Shown: positions 35,111 to 46,790, numbered from the stretch's first letter. The stretch is DNA of 64,000 nt from Sitta carolinensis (GCA_032173965.1 JAVUNC010000019.1:11891234-11955233), one strand, 5' to 3'. Program-made: numbers and translations. Notes: generated by a model from the letters alone, not told the origin.

Positions 35111-38100
35111 TGATCCCTGAAATATCTGCGAGTGCTGCCGCCTTCAATCACGCACTGCACAACTGGCAAGCACCGCACTCGCTCTCTGCTTGGCAAGACC
35201 ATTACTCTTAGTGCAATTTTCTTTTTCTTGGTCTGCATATGCCCAGAACTGCTGAGGTTTTAAAGTGTTCTTCTAGAATATCTGTATTTGGAGAAAAAAA
35301 AATGCTTAGGCACACGATGTTTTTCCAAATCTAAGCCAAGCAAGAACTGTATTTCATAATATTTTGAGCCATGGAAAGCAGCAGATGATGATACACTTAT
35401 TTTATGTTGGTGTTGATTTACTTTCCAATTGTTCAGGTTGTTTAGTCTCTCTTTATTTTACTTTTTTTTTTCAGTTTTTCTTTCTTACAGGCCCTTTTTG
35501 CAAGTGTAAATAATAGTGTTTGTGCTCTCATTGTGTTTCACACAATGGGAAGGATTTCACAGGAGCCCATAATCTCAACATCTTACTGTGCTTGGACTTT
35601 TTAATCAACTGGTGGATATTTTGAGAGATTTTCTTTTCTGTGTGTCAATTCTTTGCTACCTATTGATAAAACAAATTGCTCACCATTTTTCTGAGGAGAT
35701 TTCCTGATTTAGGTATTTACTGACCATTTGTAGGTGCGCAAGTATCTGAGAAGTTTTACCCCAAGACTCATACTGGCCATAGATTACTCACAGAAATGTT
35801 TTCTTCTCCTTCTGGAGAGTTTCAACAGTTTATTCATTCATTACAAATATTTATGAAGAGGTCCTCAGTGCTGAGGACAGAGGGAGCTTTTTGAATAAGG
35901 GAATGCAGTGGTCCTGTAGCAGCAGCCAATGATGACTTTTTAATGTGTTGTGTTTCATGTGGCTTGACACTGGAAAAACAGGCGAGGGCTCCTTGCCTTG
36001 AAGCTGGACCTGTTAAAATCCTCCTCAAAAGTTATTCCCAAATCCCAGGGAAGTGTGGCTGGGGGTGTCATTTAATCCAATGTGAAGGCTAGAGCTTTGC
36101 TCCTGGGTCTCCCTCACCGTGCCAGGGGTTAAAGATGCCAGCACAGGGGCACAGGCAGTCATCACCATCAGTGCTTCGTCCCCTCAGTGCACCAAAATCG
36201 AGCTGTTTCCACCCATCCAGGTCACACTACTTTACCCAACCTTTGCCAAAGCTGTGGAAGAGGCCCCCTCTCCTCAAAAAGGACACACAACACCAAAGGT
36301 GCCTTTTCCCTGTGGTGTGATTCCCCAGGGCCACAGAAGTCCCAGAAGACAGGGTGTGTCACCTCCCATGGAAAGGTGGCAAGAGGGAGGCAGCTGCAGC
36401 CTCACCTCTGAACTGTCAGTGCCACTTGAGAAGTGTTATTTTGGGATATCACCTGAGCACAAAATTGTGGGTGGTGCTGTGAACCTTCCCTCCAGATGTG
36501 TTGGGGCTGACCAACCCCAGGCTCAAGTCCCCAAATGCTTTGCCCTTCCTCCTCCCTGTTAGTGGTAGGAAGGCAGATCTTGCAGTGCAGGAAAACAGGT
36601 TTGAAGGCATGTCAGGGGTGGAGAGCCAACCTGGGGGTTTGACCCGGGGGCATTTTGCAGGGTTATGGCAGCAACGGGAGGGAGGTCCCTGAAATGCTGT
36701 CAGAGGACATCTGTCAGCAAGGAGGTGCAAGAGATTCCCCCAAAGATGTTTTTCTGTTTGTTACTTTCTCTGTACACAGGTGACTTGGCACTTGCATTTT
36801 AATTCCCTTAGTGGCCAGCAGCACTGGATCTCCCGCACTCAGCCATTAGCTCTTGTAATGGGATGGTATTGGAGAATACATAAAACCAGGTAATTGCATA
36901 AATGGCATTTTTGGATGCCAGCAAGTGCCTCAGACCCTCGAGGAGTGACATTTTACAGGAGTGGATGGGAGAAAAACAGCAATCACAGCACAAAATCTAA
37001 ATCCATAGTGTTTCTGAGAGGAGCCTGGGAGGCAACAATCATTTCCTGAGTTTTCTGGCCAGTTGGCAGCCCCGGCTGAGCACAGCACTGCTGGGAAACT
37101 ATATAGTGCATTTTAGTAATTAGTGGCACTTTTCCTGCCTGGAAAATCAAACCACGGAGGGCATTAGAGCCTTCATGGCATCTCTGCTCTTGGCAGCAAA
37201 AGGAACAAATAAAGCCATGTCAAGAGTGGATGGGTGGCTCAGGCAGAGGGAGGGAGAGAGAGGTATCTCCTTGATCCCAGCCACCTGTGTGTGGCTCAGG
37301 GCTCTCCCTGCACTCACAGAACATAGCAGCCACCCCACCACCCTCTGAAAAATGTGTGGTGGCCTCCTCCAGGCGTCCCCCTAAAATAAACTCACTCTTG
37401 CAAGACCTCAGAACAAATCTGCATTTTTGCGTGTAAATTTAATCCCCTGCTCCAAGATCCTGCGAGGCAATGGCATGCCGAAGTACAAGGTTAAAAAAAT
37501 GCCTCTAGAACCAGTGGCTGGGAACCATAAATACCTTCCAGGCAGTCCTTAGGCACACAAGGAGATGAGCAAGCAAAGCAACTGGAATTTATAAACTTGC
37601 ATAATTAATTATTCTTTGCCAGGAGAACAAACATTCCCATGTTCCAGCTCTCTTAGGGCCTTTGACAATTGGGCTCCTTTCTGTAAATAATGTTATGTAA
37701 GTTTATACATTTCAGTTAGTGCTTGTTCCAGCCTCTTCACAGCCCAAGGATGTTTTCACTCCAGTTTATTATTTCAGCTGTGGACAGATCATTTTGCCCT
37801 GATCCATCTATAATAGGATTTAAATTAAGATGTTTGCAAGCAGTGTAACAGTAGTGAAATAGTGTCTGGAAAACATTGGTACATACCCAGGGAGAACGAA
37901 AGAAATAAATTAGCTTTACATTGCAGTACTGGGCACAGTGTCTGCACCCTTCCCCGCGGGGCAGGACAGGATTTCTCTGAAGACACAACCTTTGAAGGAC
38001 CAGTGCTGTACCCTGGCTGCTGGAGGCACGGTGTAATGGCCATGGGTGCTTTTATTCCAGAGCACGGGAGTGCCTTTGAGTCATCCAACAGCCCCGTAAC

Positions 38101-39871
38101 TGCAACGTGCTGCAGTCAGAGCTGAAATGCTTAACCCCAACGGCCTAATCTCCAGCCATTGCAAATTAGTACAGCTCCATTAACTCCAGAGGACTGTTTA
38201 CATGGGGGAGGTTAAATGTGTACAGGATCAGGCACAAAACCTGCAGTGATTCCATACATGGGGCAGTGTTTACTAATTTACAAGGCTAGATCTCACCTCT
38301 GCTGGTTTCTGAAGTGTTATTCATTTATAGTGAGCACATCCATGTCAGGGGGATTTCTCCCTCAAGTGACATAAGGAAAACCTTTCATCTACTCCGATTA
38401 TGTTGCTGATCCTATCCCCAATGCAGGAGATATCTTCCCTCCATGTCATTCTTCAGTAACGTGTAGCTATGAAGCTGGATATTGAAACTTGATAGGTGGA
38501 TTATTTAATTTGCCTTGTTCTGTTTTTTATTTCTGAAGTTTATCTGCAGATGCTACAATAATAGGAGAAAGCTTTGTGATTTCCTTGGATCTGTTGTAAT
38601 TGTGGTGCTCTGGGGACCACGTCCCGCAGGGCAGTAATGGGGGTGTGTGTAAGTCAGCACTGAGGCACGGCAAATAGCCCGAGGCCTCTGGGGTGGCTTT
38701 TAAGAGCACAAATCCACCTGAAATCGTTACAAGAGAACGGCAGGTCCTGGGGAAACCAGGTGAGTCATGAGCACCTGGGGGAAGCCATGGCAGCCAATGG
38801 TGCAGGACAGGGAGCTGGGAATGAGGCCCAGGGTGCTCTGCAAGCTGGGCACCCAAGGTGCTGGGCAGGTCCCTGTGCCCAGGGCCTGTGACTGCTGTCC
38901 TGACAGAGAGCCCAGAAAGCTGGCATGAATCCCTTCTGGATGGAGCCTTGTGAGTGCTTTGGAGGGTGCTCCAAAACAGCCCAGGTGGGTCCCACCCCAA
39001 CACTGCCGCCACAAAAATAAGCCCAAGCCAGGGCTACTCTCTTCACCCTGGTTTTGGTGACCCTTCTGCTCCTGCTACCCAAAGGAGCCCTCAGCCAGGA
39101 GCACCAGCCCCAGGCCCGGTGGCAAAACACTCTGTGCCTCTGCCCCTGGTGTTCAGCTCACATGGGCTGAGCAGGATTTCACCATGATAGCAGCTGTGCC
39201 CAACACTGAGAGCTTTGCCCAAGGTTGGGAGTGTCTTGGAAAACCTCCTGCACATAGTGTTGGCACAGTTTCCTTTGCCACCCAGAATCAGCCAGCCTGA
39301 GTGCCAGCACCTTCCCAGACAGAGGACTGGTTTTAACTGGAGTTAGCCAAGCTGGCACTGTGACAGTCCAAGGGAGCCTCATCCAGGAGGTGCCTGAAAT
39401 CAAGATGGTTTGGAAAAATCTAAGTGACATGTGAGGACTGGCAGTTTTCCCTCATCTGGGATTTTGCTGGTGCTTAAAACTGCATCTGCTAAAAAGTAAA
39501 AGCCAAGCATAAGGGGTTTAGCTGAAGTGGGTCCAGTACACTTTTTCCTAGGTGTAAACACTTCTCTGCTTCACCTTTGAAGAGTTTTTGCTGCAGCTTC
39601 TTCAGTTCTGCAGCTCTTCAGTTCTTGCTGCAAAATGCTGTGGGATGCCTCTGAACAGGTAAGGAGAGGTGCAAGGAGCTCATGTTTCCAGGACACCAAA
39701 AAAAGATGATTTGCATAGAGCAGGTGCCTTTTTGTTGTTTGTTTTTTTTTTTTTTTTCAAAATAATTATTGTCCAGTTTCTGCTACTATAGAAATTGGAT
39801 TTCAAGTGGATTCTTTTCCATCCTCTTGCGTTCTGTGCTCTGCACTGCTGTGCCTGCCTTGTGTCTGCAAG
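35111..39871. other. Intergenic, no gene seen
   Basis: Mixed-composition DNA. Overlapping opposite-strand open frames at 36119-36730 and 38527-39187 show no recognisable domain. No RNA gene or transposon was recognised. Confidence 0.5.
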
Positions 39872-39935
39872 GAAGAGGAGCCCCAGATGGAGACCAAGAG
39901 TGTTAGTTACTGCAGCCTGTGTCTGGAAAAGGCAG
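39872..39935 (+). other. Exon-like 64-nt segment
   Basis: A pyrimidine-rich tract ending TGTGTCTGCAAG (AG at 39870-39871) precedes a 64-nt stretch that ends in a strong donor GCAG|GTACGT at 39936. Two frames are open. One reads EEEPQMETKSVSYCSLCLEKA, cut here to its core YCSLCLEKA. No protein family is recognised. It may be an exon of an unannotated transcript starting at the orphan CpG island, or chance. Confidence 0.25.
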
Positions 39936-42054
39936 GTACGTCCTTCCAGAGCAGGGAAACTGATTAAACTGATTTTATTCCAAGCAGCTCAGGGAGTAAT
40001 TATTCTTGGCAAATGCGAATCAATACAGCTCTGTCCACAGCTTGCAAATGGCAGCACACAACACACAGCAGGGGCAACTTTCTTCCCACAGTCTCTGTCC
40101 TGTCCTGCTTTGCCTACAAGAACAAAGCTGCAATGCTCTAGTGAAAACAAGTGTTCTGAAGCTCATGTGCCAATCTCTTCAACTTGAGTGGTTTTGTCAA
40201 AGCTGAACCTGCCAGCCACAGCTCCCCCATCTCACCAAGGTACAAAAGCAAAGGGAAGTGGAGCAGAAGACCTCTGTAGCACTTGCTGTGCTGGTTGGCC
40301 TGCCTGTGGCAGAGGCAGAAGGTGGGGAAATGACTGTGTGAGGAGACCACTGAAATGCTGAGCTTGTGTTGCTGGCAAGCCTTGCTGACAGACCCTGCCT
40401 ACCCTGGGAGAACTTCTTTGCTTGTCTGAATTCCAGGTTCAAACATTTGGGTGGGGAAAAACAGGTTCATTCCTGGAGGAACTGAGATGCTCCAGCTGTA
40501 ATCACACATCATCTTTGCTTTTTTATTTTTTTTTCTTACTGCCACTGAAGTGCTTGCATGCCACAGGAGCAATCTTTAGTCTCTTGTCATTATTCAAATT
40601 TTAACCTCTTATCTCTTTTTCTTATCCTCTTTGGTCACAGAAGCACGCTCGAGTTAGTCCTGTGCTTTCCATGTGTCCTCTAGCCACACCAATCTGTCCA
40701 CAAAAATGAGGCAGATCGGTATCCTGGATAAGCTTTGGTCCAGCTCAGAAAATTAATTCCAGCTGTCCTGACCTTATGGAAGGGTTTTGACTCAGGAGAG
40801 CCAAGTGAGTGTTCACAGGGGAGGAGGTGTTTCAGTACCTGTGTGCCTGCAGCGTTTTAAGCACAGGGGATGGGTGCACATTCTGGAGCAGGGGTGCAGA
40901 GAAGTGGATGCACGTTCTGGCAGTGTGACGGCTCTGGGACAAGCACTTCCATAATGTCAGCGACTGCCAGCCGTGCCAGACTCAGGGAAAGGAGCTACGC
41001 CGTGTTTCTGCGGAGCTGGGTGCTGGTCCCCCGCGCTGGGCTGCACTGGGCGCCGAGCCAGCCGCGTTCACAAGGGTGGCTGCAGGCAGGTACCCGGGAA
41101 TCCCGGCAACAGACAGGGAAATTCCTGTGCCTGCTGCTTTGCCGTCGCTGGGGGAGGACGTGCCGGCAGCCACCGCGATGGCTGCGGGAGCGCTGGGATG
41201 TGGCTCCCCCGGGAATGCAGCACATGGCCCCTGGGGCGAGCGGCCCGCAGCCCGTGCCTTCTCTCAGCACCTCGGCTCTGTCCCGCCCCTCTGGCTCTTG
41301 CTTTGCCGCAGGGACAGCGAGATAACCTTGAAGATTTTATAACCTGACTCTCATTCCTGCCTCTCCTTTGCTCCTGGCAATGTACCAATTATTAATTAAC
41401 AGGCAAATGCTAGAGAAAAGGCCAATGTACATAGCTCGTTTCCACTGATGTAAACGCAGTGGTCCCCAGGTCAGCTTTTATTACAATGAACCCAAATACT
41501 TGAATAAATAGCCTGAGGAAAAAAAAAATCAAAACAACACACACAAAAAAACCCCAAAACCCCACATACCCACCAGAAAAGATTTTGAACTTGATAAAAA
41601 ATGAGAGCTGAATCTTTTTTAAAAGCGTCTCTGTCGTGTATGCCATGCTACCTATGGAAAAACGGGCAACATGAATTTGTGTCACAAAGTGATGTGACAC
41701 TGATGCCCTGAACACACAATTTCCCAGTACGCAGCTTCTGGGAAATGTTTGGTGCTCTGCAGCTCCCTGACAAGAGCTGTACACTGCATCTCATCATTTG
41801 CACCATGATGCTGAGTGAAGGTGGTGCTTTTGAACACGTAGGCAAAAAGTTATTCTAGATTCAGACCAAATTAAAGCTGCTGCAGTCAAAAGGATTTGCT
41901 CTATTTCTCAGGAGGGGAAAAAAAGGGAAAAAAGTGCAATGATTTACTGTTGTGTCTGTCACAAAACTTGGCTTTACAGACCTGAAACATGAAAACCCTG
42001 CTACTTCTTCCACAGAAGCAAACTGCACAACAACTTTAACCACATATTTTCCAG
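39936..42054. other. Intergenic, GC-rich patch, no gene recognised
   Basis: Contains a moderately CpG-rich patch at about 40960-41330 in which several frames are open on both strands, as expected from composition. A/C-rich low-complexity sequence lies at 41518-41570. No recognisable gene. Confidence 0.45.
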
Positions 42055-42170
42055 GCCTCCCTTGGTTTCACCCTAGCACAAGCAGCCATCCAGGAGAGGT
42101 TGTACATCTGCACTGAGATGTGCTCCCTGCTGTCCTGCCCCATCCAGGACCTGTTCTTTGGCAGCACCAG
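42055..42170 (+). other. Exon-like 116-nt segment with one open frame
   Basis: An acceptor (ACATATTTTCCAG, AG at 42053-42054) and a near-perfect donor ACCAG|GTAAGA at 42171 enclose 116 nt. One frame is fully open and protein-like (core RLYICTEMCSLLSCPIQDLF); the other two contain stops. An alternative acceptor exists inside (TTTCACCCTAG). This is the best exon candidate between the two genes, but no homologue comes to mind and the phase does not join cleanly to the 39872 segment. Confidence 0.3.
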
Positions 42171-43859
42171 GTAAGAAACCTCCCGGGGCTTAGGGCTTTT
42201 CCTGGTGTGATGTATGGATTTGGATCCAGGGAAGGCTGAGCTTGGGAGAGCAGGGCTGCAGAGCCAGCCCCGGCCTCACCTCCTCTGTTGTTTTAGGGCA
42301 CAGCTGTTCTGAGCACAGCAGGAAGTTGTTTGGAACGTGCTGTGGGCAATGGCAGTGCTGGTTCTAGGTATTTTCCTGCTTCCAGCCAACTTTTGAGGCC
42401 CGGCTGCTGCGTTGATGAGGGATACATTTGGATTAAAACACCTCCCCCCGCGAAGGTTTCCAAAGGCAGCCCCGTGACCAGCCGAGTTGCTCTGGTTACA
42501 GAGGAGCAGGCACGGCCTGGGTGTGGGACTGCGAGGAGGGACAAATGTCTTTCCCCCAAAGGCAGCAGACCATTTCACCAGCGACCAACCCTTTTAGCTT
42601 CAGTGTGTTTTTCCAGGCTCCTTAGTACCCAGTGTCACGAGATACACTGCCCTAGTTGATTTTTGTTTTGTTTTGTTTTGTTTTTGTTTTTTTTTTTTTC
42701 AGTTGATCTCAAAACATATTATTATGAAATCTCCTGTGTAGTGGAGCCAAGCTCCTGGCTGCCAGACACTCAATTCTCCTTTCAAACCGTCGTGTTGCTT
42801 AATGGACAATGATGTTTAGGGTAATTCCTCCCTTTGCTGTAATCTTGCTGCTCTGATGAAAAGGACGGCTTTACTCAAACGTGAAGTACATATATAAATA
42901 TTTGAAGAGGGATGAAATATGCAACATCTCTACCAAAGCACTGTGAATGGGGACGTTCATTCCAGACCCCTGATTTTAGAGCAGCTCCAGCACTTGCAGC
43001 ATGTTTCCTTCTGGAATCCAATATTTAACACACAGAATGTGGGGAGCTGGGGTTGTGCAGTGGGTACTGATACTTTTGCCCAAACCAGTTGTGTTTAGGG
43101 CTGTGCACACCAGCTATTGAATACTGGTGAAAATGAGTGCTGTAAAATGGAAGTGAATAACCTGTATTTTCATGGATCACAGGGACATACTTACCCATCC
43201 CTTTGCAATGAAAACAATTTTTAAGTGATTGCGCCAGGTCACATTGAGACAATTCCTTTGGTTGGGCCTCTCCTTACACTGGATTGAGAATGCAGATGCT
43301 AAAAATAGAAACAAACGGCATGTGTTCATTTTCATCCTGTGTAGGACAAAAAGCTGAGAGGTTCAATGGGAACTGTAAATCTATCTGCTGGTTGCTATTG
43401 ATCTGTCCACAAGAAGATGTGCCGTCTTTGCTGCAGCAGCACACATTTCTATGTTTTATTCCAGTTTTATTCCAGCATCCTGGGTTCCTGAGGGTTTCCT
43501 TTGGTTTGTTTCCATAGGGACGTCTGGATAAGATTTGTAGGTTCATCAACCTACCAAGTAAGCAAACAACAGCAACAAAAGAGGTTACTAATGAATGAGT
43601 CATGTGTGATTTAGTATCAGCACTGGAAGGCGAATTTCCAAAATCGGAAATTCTCATAAACTTCTTTACTAAGGGAAGCCTTGACAGCCAAAACGACCCC
43701 TTTGCTTCTCTCTCCCGGACTCAGCAACAAAAGTTTTGAAGACTTCCATGAAAAGCTGAGCCAGGTGCAAAGAAGAACGTTTCTTCCAAGGAAGAAACAT
43801 TAAAAAGACATGTGGCACGGCATTTCTCGGCACGGCTAAGGCGTTTCCCTCTTTCGTTT
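42171..43859. other. Upstream flank of B3GNT2, no gene seen
   Basis: Sequence of ordinary composition leading into the CpG island. It includes a T/G-rich simple stretch at 42660-42702 (TTTTG units then T12). No coding exon is recognised. Confidence 0.5.
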
Positions 43860-43968
43860 GATGCCGTGCGGACAAGAAACGAGGGGACACGGTCCCGAGG
43901 GAACGGCCGGCGCCCCGCGGTGCGCACAGCAGGCACAGCGCCCGCTGCCAGCGCACGGGAGCCGGCAC

Positions 43969-44112
43969 GGGAGCCAGGAGGCACCCGGGGCCACCCCGGG
44001 AGGAGGGAGCCAGGAGGCACCCGGGGCCACCCCGGGAGGAGGGAGCCAGGAGGCACCCGGGGCCACCCCGGGAGGAGGGAGCCAGGAGGCACCCGGGGCC
44101 ACCCCGGGAGGA
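43969..44112. repeat. 36-bp GC-rich minisatellite, 4 copies
   Basis: Four perfectly phased copies of a 36-bp unit beginning GGGAGCCAGGAGGCACCCGG start at 43969, 44005, 44041 and 44077. They look identical to one another, so the array is young or homogenised. Because the unit is a multiple of three, all frames stay open and read as 12-residue repeats. Confidence 0.95.
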
Positions 44113-44280
44113 GGGTGCCCGCTGCGGGGCCACTTCCTCAGGGCGGGAGCGGCGCCTGGCCCGGCGGTGTGTGCCCACTGCCCCTCGCTCCTCCGATGAC
44201 ACGGACACCTTTCCCGAGGTAAATACCCTCCGGTTCTACAGCCTGGGCTCGCAGGCGGCCCCGCGGTGCCGGGGGGCGGC

Positions 44281-44577
44281 GGGAGAGCACCGTGCCCGGC
44301 CGGGTTCGGGAGAGCACCGTGCCCGGCCGGGTTCGGGAGAGCACCGTGCCCGGCCGGCTTCGGGAGAGCACCGTGCCCGGCCGGCTTCGGGAGAGCACCG
44401 TGCCCGGCCGGCTTCGGGAGAGCACCGTGTCCCGCCGGGATCGGGAGAGCACCGTGTCCCGCCGGGATCGGGAGAGCACCGTGTCCCGCCGGGTTCGGGA
44501 GAGCACCGTGTCCCGCCGGGTTCGGGAGAGCACCGTGTCCCGCCGGGTTCGGGAGAGCACCGTGTCCCGCCGGGATC
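44281..44577. repeat. 27-bp GC-rich minisatellite, 11 copies
   Basis: Eleven consecutive 27-bp units begin GGGAGAGCACCGTG, with a twelfth decaying copy after 44578. Two variant classes are arranged in blocks. Five copies carry a CCCGGCCGG core (self-complementary) and the next six carry TCCCGCCGG, with further one-base subtypes (GGTTC, GCTTC, GATC). The block order suggests stepwise amplification. The array ends roughly 250-550 bp upstream of the probable first exon. It is probably length-polymorphic. Confidence 0.95.
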
Positions 44578-44732
44578 GGGACAGCACCGGGCCCCCCGCC
44601 CGCGCGCTCCCCTCAGGCGCGCGGCGCCCCGGCGCGCGCAGGGACGGCCCCGCCCCACGGGCCGCGCGCTCCGCCAACCCGCGGCGCCGGCGGCGGAGGG
44701 GGCGTGACCAGGGGCGTGTCCGGGCGCGCGCG

Positions 44733-44758
44733 CCCCGCCCCGTGCCCGCCCCCGCCCC
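44733..44758 (+). promoter_or_regulatory. B3GNT2: Clustered GC boxes
   Basis: Overlapping CCCCGCCCC and GCCCCCGCCCC words, the reverse-complement form of the Sp1/KLF site GGGGCGGGG, occur within 26 bp in the core of the island. They are the best candidates for proximal promoter elements. Binding is inferred. Confidence 0.55.
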
Positions 44759-44829
44759 CTGCGGCGCGCGGCGGCCGGCGGGGAGGCGGGCGGTGCGCGC
44801 GCGCGGGGCTCCGCCACAGGGCAACAAGT

Positions 44830-45190
44830 GAGCGGCGCTGCCCGGCCGCGCCCCCGCACGGCCCCGGCCCCGGCCCCCGCACGGCCCCGGCCCCCGCACG
44901 GCTCCGACCCCGCTCCGCACGCCGCAGGCTCGCACCGCAGGCGCGGCCGGCCCGAAGGACGCAGCGGCGGGGACGGAGGACGAGCCTTCCGTGGCCGCCG
45001 CGGCGCCGCCCCGGCATCGCCCTCAGGTGCGGAGCCGCCGCCCGCCGCGGGGGCCGGCGGAGCGGGGCGGAGGCCGGGGCCGGGCGGGTGGGACCCCGCG
45101 GCGAGGGCAGCCCGCGGCCGGACAAAGCATGGTGGATGCGGAGGAGGCGGCAGCCAGAACCCCGGCGGAGCCCCGCGGCAGCCTGGCAAG
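44830..45190 (+). other. B3GNT2: Probable B3GNT2 first exon (5' UTR)
   Basis: The coding exon at 58575 begins with a splice acceptor, so an upstream leader exon is required. The strongest donor in the CpG island is GGCAAG|GTACGG at 45190/45191. Weaker alternatives are CCTCAG|GTGCGG near 45024 and CAACAA|GTGAGC near 44828. The 5' end is not determinable; 44830 is a placeholder. Human B3GNT2 likewise has a non-coding first exon. The first ATG in this interval is at 45129 and opens a short uORF (separate entry). Confidence 0.6.
45129..45190 (+). CDS. Candidate uORF 1 in B3GNT2 leader (first-exon part)
   Basis: The first ATG of the inferred leader has a strong Kozak context (A at -3, G at +4, AAAGCATGG). 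If donor 45190 is joined to acceptor 58575, the frame continues for four more codons (AGA completed, TAT, GAG, AAA) and stops at TGA 58585-58587. The peptide is 24 residues starting MVDAEEAAARTPAEP. Its stop overlaps the B3GNT2 ATG at 58584 as ATGA, a termination-reinitiation geometry. A second ATG at 45136 opens another frame that would continue through the ATG at 58577 into the B3GNT2 CDS and end at TAG 58718-58720. Both depend on use of this donor. Confidence 0.45.
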
Positions 45191-45420
45191 GTACGGGCGG
45201 GGGTCTCGGCGAAGCCCCGCCACGGCTGCCCGAGCAGCTGAGGAGGGACGGGGGAGCAAAGGAAGCCCCATTTTTTAACTTAATTTTTACCTCCCGTGCT
45301 TTTCCAGGTCGTGAGGTTTTCCTCCCCCGTCGCCTCTCGCTTATTTGCGTAGCGACTGCTGCGTGCTGGCGGTGCGGGGGGCGAACGGCCGGAGACACAG
45401 ACCTGGTTTTTTCAGGTCTG

Positions 45421-45498
45421 TTTTTTTTTTGTTGTTGTTTGTTTTTTTTTGGTTTTTTTTTTTTATTTATTTTTTTATTTTTTTTTTTTATTGCTTTT
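45421..45498. repeat. T-rich low-complexity tract
   Basis: About 78 nt almost entirely of T with scattered G and A, just downstream of the inferred donor. The CpG-rich DNA on both sides makes the contrast sharp. It would give a U-rich stretch early in the intron, the kind of sequence TIA1-type splicing factors bind. Confidence 0.9.
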
Positions 45499-46619
45499 CC
45501 CCAGCTGGGAGGTGACAGGCGGCGGCAGGGTGGGGTCACAACACGCGGGCGCGGAGTGCCTGTCCCAGCGGCGTGGGCAGCCGGCACATGTTGCAGCGGG
45601 AGCAAGGCGGGGAGAGGCGCAGTCCGCTGGGCAGCGATGAAAGTCCGGCCAGCCCAGCCCAGCGTATGTTTGTTCTCGCTTTTTTTTTTTAATATATTTT
45701 TATTTTGTTCATCGAACCGTGGAGAGGCGGCGTTGGTGGTGTGGAAGGCGTGAGGTTTTTCCAGAGAAAGCCCGAGCCGTGGGGCTGCGGCAGTGCCGGG
45801 AGCTGCTGCAATCCGCTCCTTGGCTGGAGGGGAGGGACAGAGGGCGGCGGTGGCGGAGCCGAGACGCTCGCGGCGTTCCTGGGGGTCACCTCATTAGCCC
45901 GCTCCGACCCACCAGGTTAATTATTAACATCCGCGTCGGGATTCTAGACAGCGTAGTGATGAGGCAGTGGCACTAAAGTATGAACTTTGGTGGACCTGAA
46001 AGGGGAGGAAATGGTATTTTTGCTGGAGTTGCCTGGATAGATATGCTCCTTCACGAGATGATTGATGCTTTTTAGTCCTTCGAACTTACTGTCACGTCCT
46101 GTGCCCCGTCAGGAGGGGACTTCAGGGATTGTGGCTAGACTGCAGCTCGCGACTCATTAGTCATCCTGCAAAAATTTGTGGTGAAAGTTACTTGAGTAAC
46201 CCTTTAATCCGACTTCCCAAAATGCTCTGTGCTCTTGGGGTTGATTATTAAATACTCATGTTTAGTTTTAACTATGCAAAATAAGCTTGCCGTAGTTCAG
46301 TTGTTGGTTTTTTTGGTTTGTTTTTTTTTTTTTTTCCTGGTGGGGTTTTCTCCTTCCCTCCCCCCTTTTTTATATATATTTTTTTTAATACATTTTGGAC
46401 AGAAAGACTTGGTTTGGACACAGAAGAAGTTTAGTCTGGCCGTGGAAAGATGCGTGCACAAAATTACACGCTAGACATGTCGTCTGCGAGCTACTGAGGA
46501 AACATGATTATAGCTTTATGCTTTGAGGAAATTTCTGGCAAATTATTGCTCACCGTCTTAAAGAGAGAGACAGCCCGGAATGCAGCTCTCTCCCCAAGCT
46601 GCTGAAAGCGGTTTCGTGT

Positions 46620-46790
46620 TCTTCTCGCAGTTCCGCTTTGGCGTCGGGCTCCGGTGCTGTCCCCGGGGGCGGAGGCTGGCGCGGGGGCGGCACATGCCGC
46701 TCGGGCGAGCGGCGCGCCCGGGGTTCGCTTCGCTTCGCTTCGGACGGAGAGCCCAGGCTGCTGGCAGAGGCTGCGCTATCCCAGCCGTAA
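46620..46790. promoter_or_regulatory. B3GNT2: Small CpG-rich patch in intron 1
   Basis: A GC-rich block with many CpGs and a short CTTCG/CGCTT repeat (GCTTCGCTTCGCTTCGG around 46727-46743). It lies 1.4 kb inside the intron and may be a downstream promoter or enhancer shoulder of the island. Function is inferred from composition only. Confidence 0.35.

Larger units (their letters stand above)
43860..45270 (+). promoter_or_regulatory. B3GNT2: CpG-island promoter of B3GNT2
   Basis: About 1.4 kb of very GC- and CpG-rich DNA lies immediately upstream of the inferred B3GNT2 first exon. No TATA box is apparent. GC boxes cluster at 44733-44758, which fits a dispersed-start, Sp1/KLF-type housekeeping promoter. 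Most of the 5' half consists of two tandem-repeat blocks (43969-44112 and 44281-44577). Long frames of up to 495 codons run through the island on both strands. They reflect stop-poor GC-rich repeats and are not taken as genes. The exact start site cannot be read from sequence. Confidence 0.8.

Noticed and set aside
34373..35113. 246-codon plus-strand frame across the orphan CpG island
   Set aside because: Composition-driven (Arg/Pro/Ala-rich in the CpG part), no recognisable domain, and a sharp change of character inside the frame.
43669..44208. 179-codon minus-strand frame with 12-residue repeats
   Set aside because: It is a translation of the 36-bp minisatellite, with the same repeats readable in several frames.
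44138..45753. Long overlapping open frames (up to 495 codons) on both strands of the CpG island
   Set aside because: They coincide with the 27-bp and 36-bp minisatellites and stop-poor GC-rich DNA. All six frames are partly open, products are repetitive, and there is no domain.
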